In this document: positions 33,842 to 33,967 of the stretch, piece by piece
Layout of the letters: each line of letters opens with the position of its first letter
Numbering within the stretch: position 1 is the stretch's first letter
Source of the DNA: Sphingobacterium deserti
GTDB lineage: Bacteria; Bacteroidota; Bacteroidia; Sphingobacteriales; Sphingobacteriaceae
Length of the DNA: 33,967 nt
Direction of reading: 5' to 3'
NCBI RefSeq assembly: GCF_000757725.1
Contig: NZ_JJMU01000011.1
Coordinates: forward strand, 1-33,967
Program-made: the position numbers and the translations under genes
Notes under the pieces: generated by a model
The model's database searches: none
Told to the model about the DNA's origin: nothing
Seen by the model: the letters and a program-made list of their open reading frames with translations, nothing else

Positions 33842-33967
33842 TTACAATCCACCCAACACTGCGCCGGACAATGCTCCAATAGGACCCGCATATGCTCCAA
33901 TACGTGCCCCCCAAGAGGCTCCTCGAATAGCCGTTACGACTCCCTGCGTTGTAGCAATAGCAACACC
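33842..33967 (-). CDS. C-terminal end of a small Gly/Ala-rich glycine-zipper peptide (partial)
   Basis: Reading leftwards from the window edge, an open frame of 41 codons ends in TAA (33842-33844). Its start is outside the window. The last residues include GASWGARIGAYAGPIGALSG and then AVLGGL, i.e. glycines at regular four-residue spacing (GxxxGxxxGxxxG..GxxxGxxxGG), a glycine zipper that packs membrane helices. Preceding it is GVAIATTQGVVTAIR. Such tails are found in class II and circular bacteriocins and in some pore-forming or membrane-anchored peptides, but also in outer-membrane glycine-zipper lipoproteins, so the family is not certain. Codon use and the downstream hairpin and membrane genes support a real coding region. 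No start or leader can be seen. Confidence 0.55.
   Translation of the reverse strand, partial: GVAIATTQGVVTAIRGASWGARIGAYAGPIGALSGAVLGGL

Noticed and set aside
33675..33914. 79-codon open frame on the minus strand across the M48 start
   Set aside because: It gives an unlikely composition, spans the palindrome and the M48 start, and is out of register with the glycine-zipper frame, whose regular glycine spacing is much more protein-like.
1..33967. CRISPR array, prophage or insertion sequence
   Set aside because: No regularly spaced repeats, phage structural genes, transposase or integrase were seen in any frame.

Overview
The window looks like a chromosomal segment of a Bacteroidota bacterium, most likely of the Sphingobacteriales. 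The protein set fits (939-residue CarB without an allosteric domain, a pnuC/NadR-like salvage pair, GH20 hexosaminidase, SusE-era style lipoproteins, TetA-like transporter), and so do several promoters of the Bacteroidota type (TTTG, 19-21 bases, TAnnTTTG). Genus is not determinable by eye. Most of the window is housekeeping; two short stretches look less ordinary.

Layout. 1-271: decayed tRNA-fMet-like sequence with a short palindrome, then a nearly symmetric two-way promoter before era. 272-5263: era, converging on uvrC, with pbp1A upstream of uvrC on the minus strand. 5264-7514: intergenic region, a TetA-type drug exporter, and ispF converging on it. 7515-9850: a 600-base non-coding stretch, then an ECF sigma factor directly followed by a membrane protein that joins an anti-sigma-like cytoplasmic domain to a periplasmic trypsin-like protease. 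9871-11813: a 1-Cys peroxiredoxin with a palindromic operator, divergent from an acyl-CoA dehydrogenase. 11836-14551: proB-proA and a small unknown gene as one minus-strand operon. 14788-17259: a small lipoprotein converging on uvrB, with one terminator stem holding both stop codons. 17389-19805: upp, a YkuK-type RNase H-like gene, pnuC and a NadR-like kinase. 19794-21900: an unknown lipoprotein, a cluster of short palindromic repeats, and ahcY. 22123-24265: a bacilliredoxin-like thiol protein and an exported amidohydrolase. 24430-28569: lipA, an exported beta-hexosaminidase, a small outer-membrane barrel protein. 28837-31656: carB behind a structured leader.

31819-33967 (minus strand) is the most interesting part. 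From upstream to downstream it has the end of a small peptide gene with a glycine-zipper C-terminus (cut by the window edge), a perfect 22-bp palindrome, a membrane M48 metalloprotease, a SpoIIM-like membrane protein and a third multi-spanning membrane protein. The arrangement (tiny Gly/Ala-rich peptide, hairpin, protease, SpoIIM-like protein, membrane protein) resembles a peptide maturation/export/immunity operon such as those of bacteriocins. No function is proven from sequence alone.

The second candidate is the sigma factor/protease pair at 8122-9800, which could be a compact envelope-stress switch where the anti-sigma factor carries its own protease domain.
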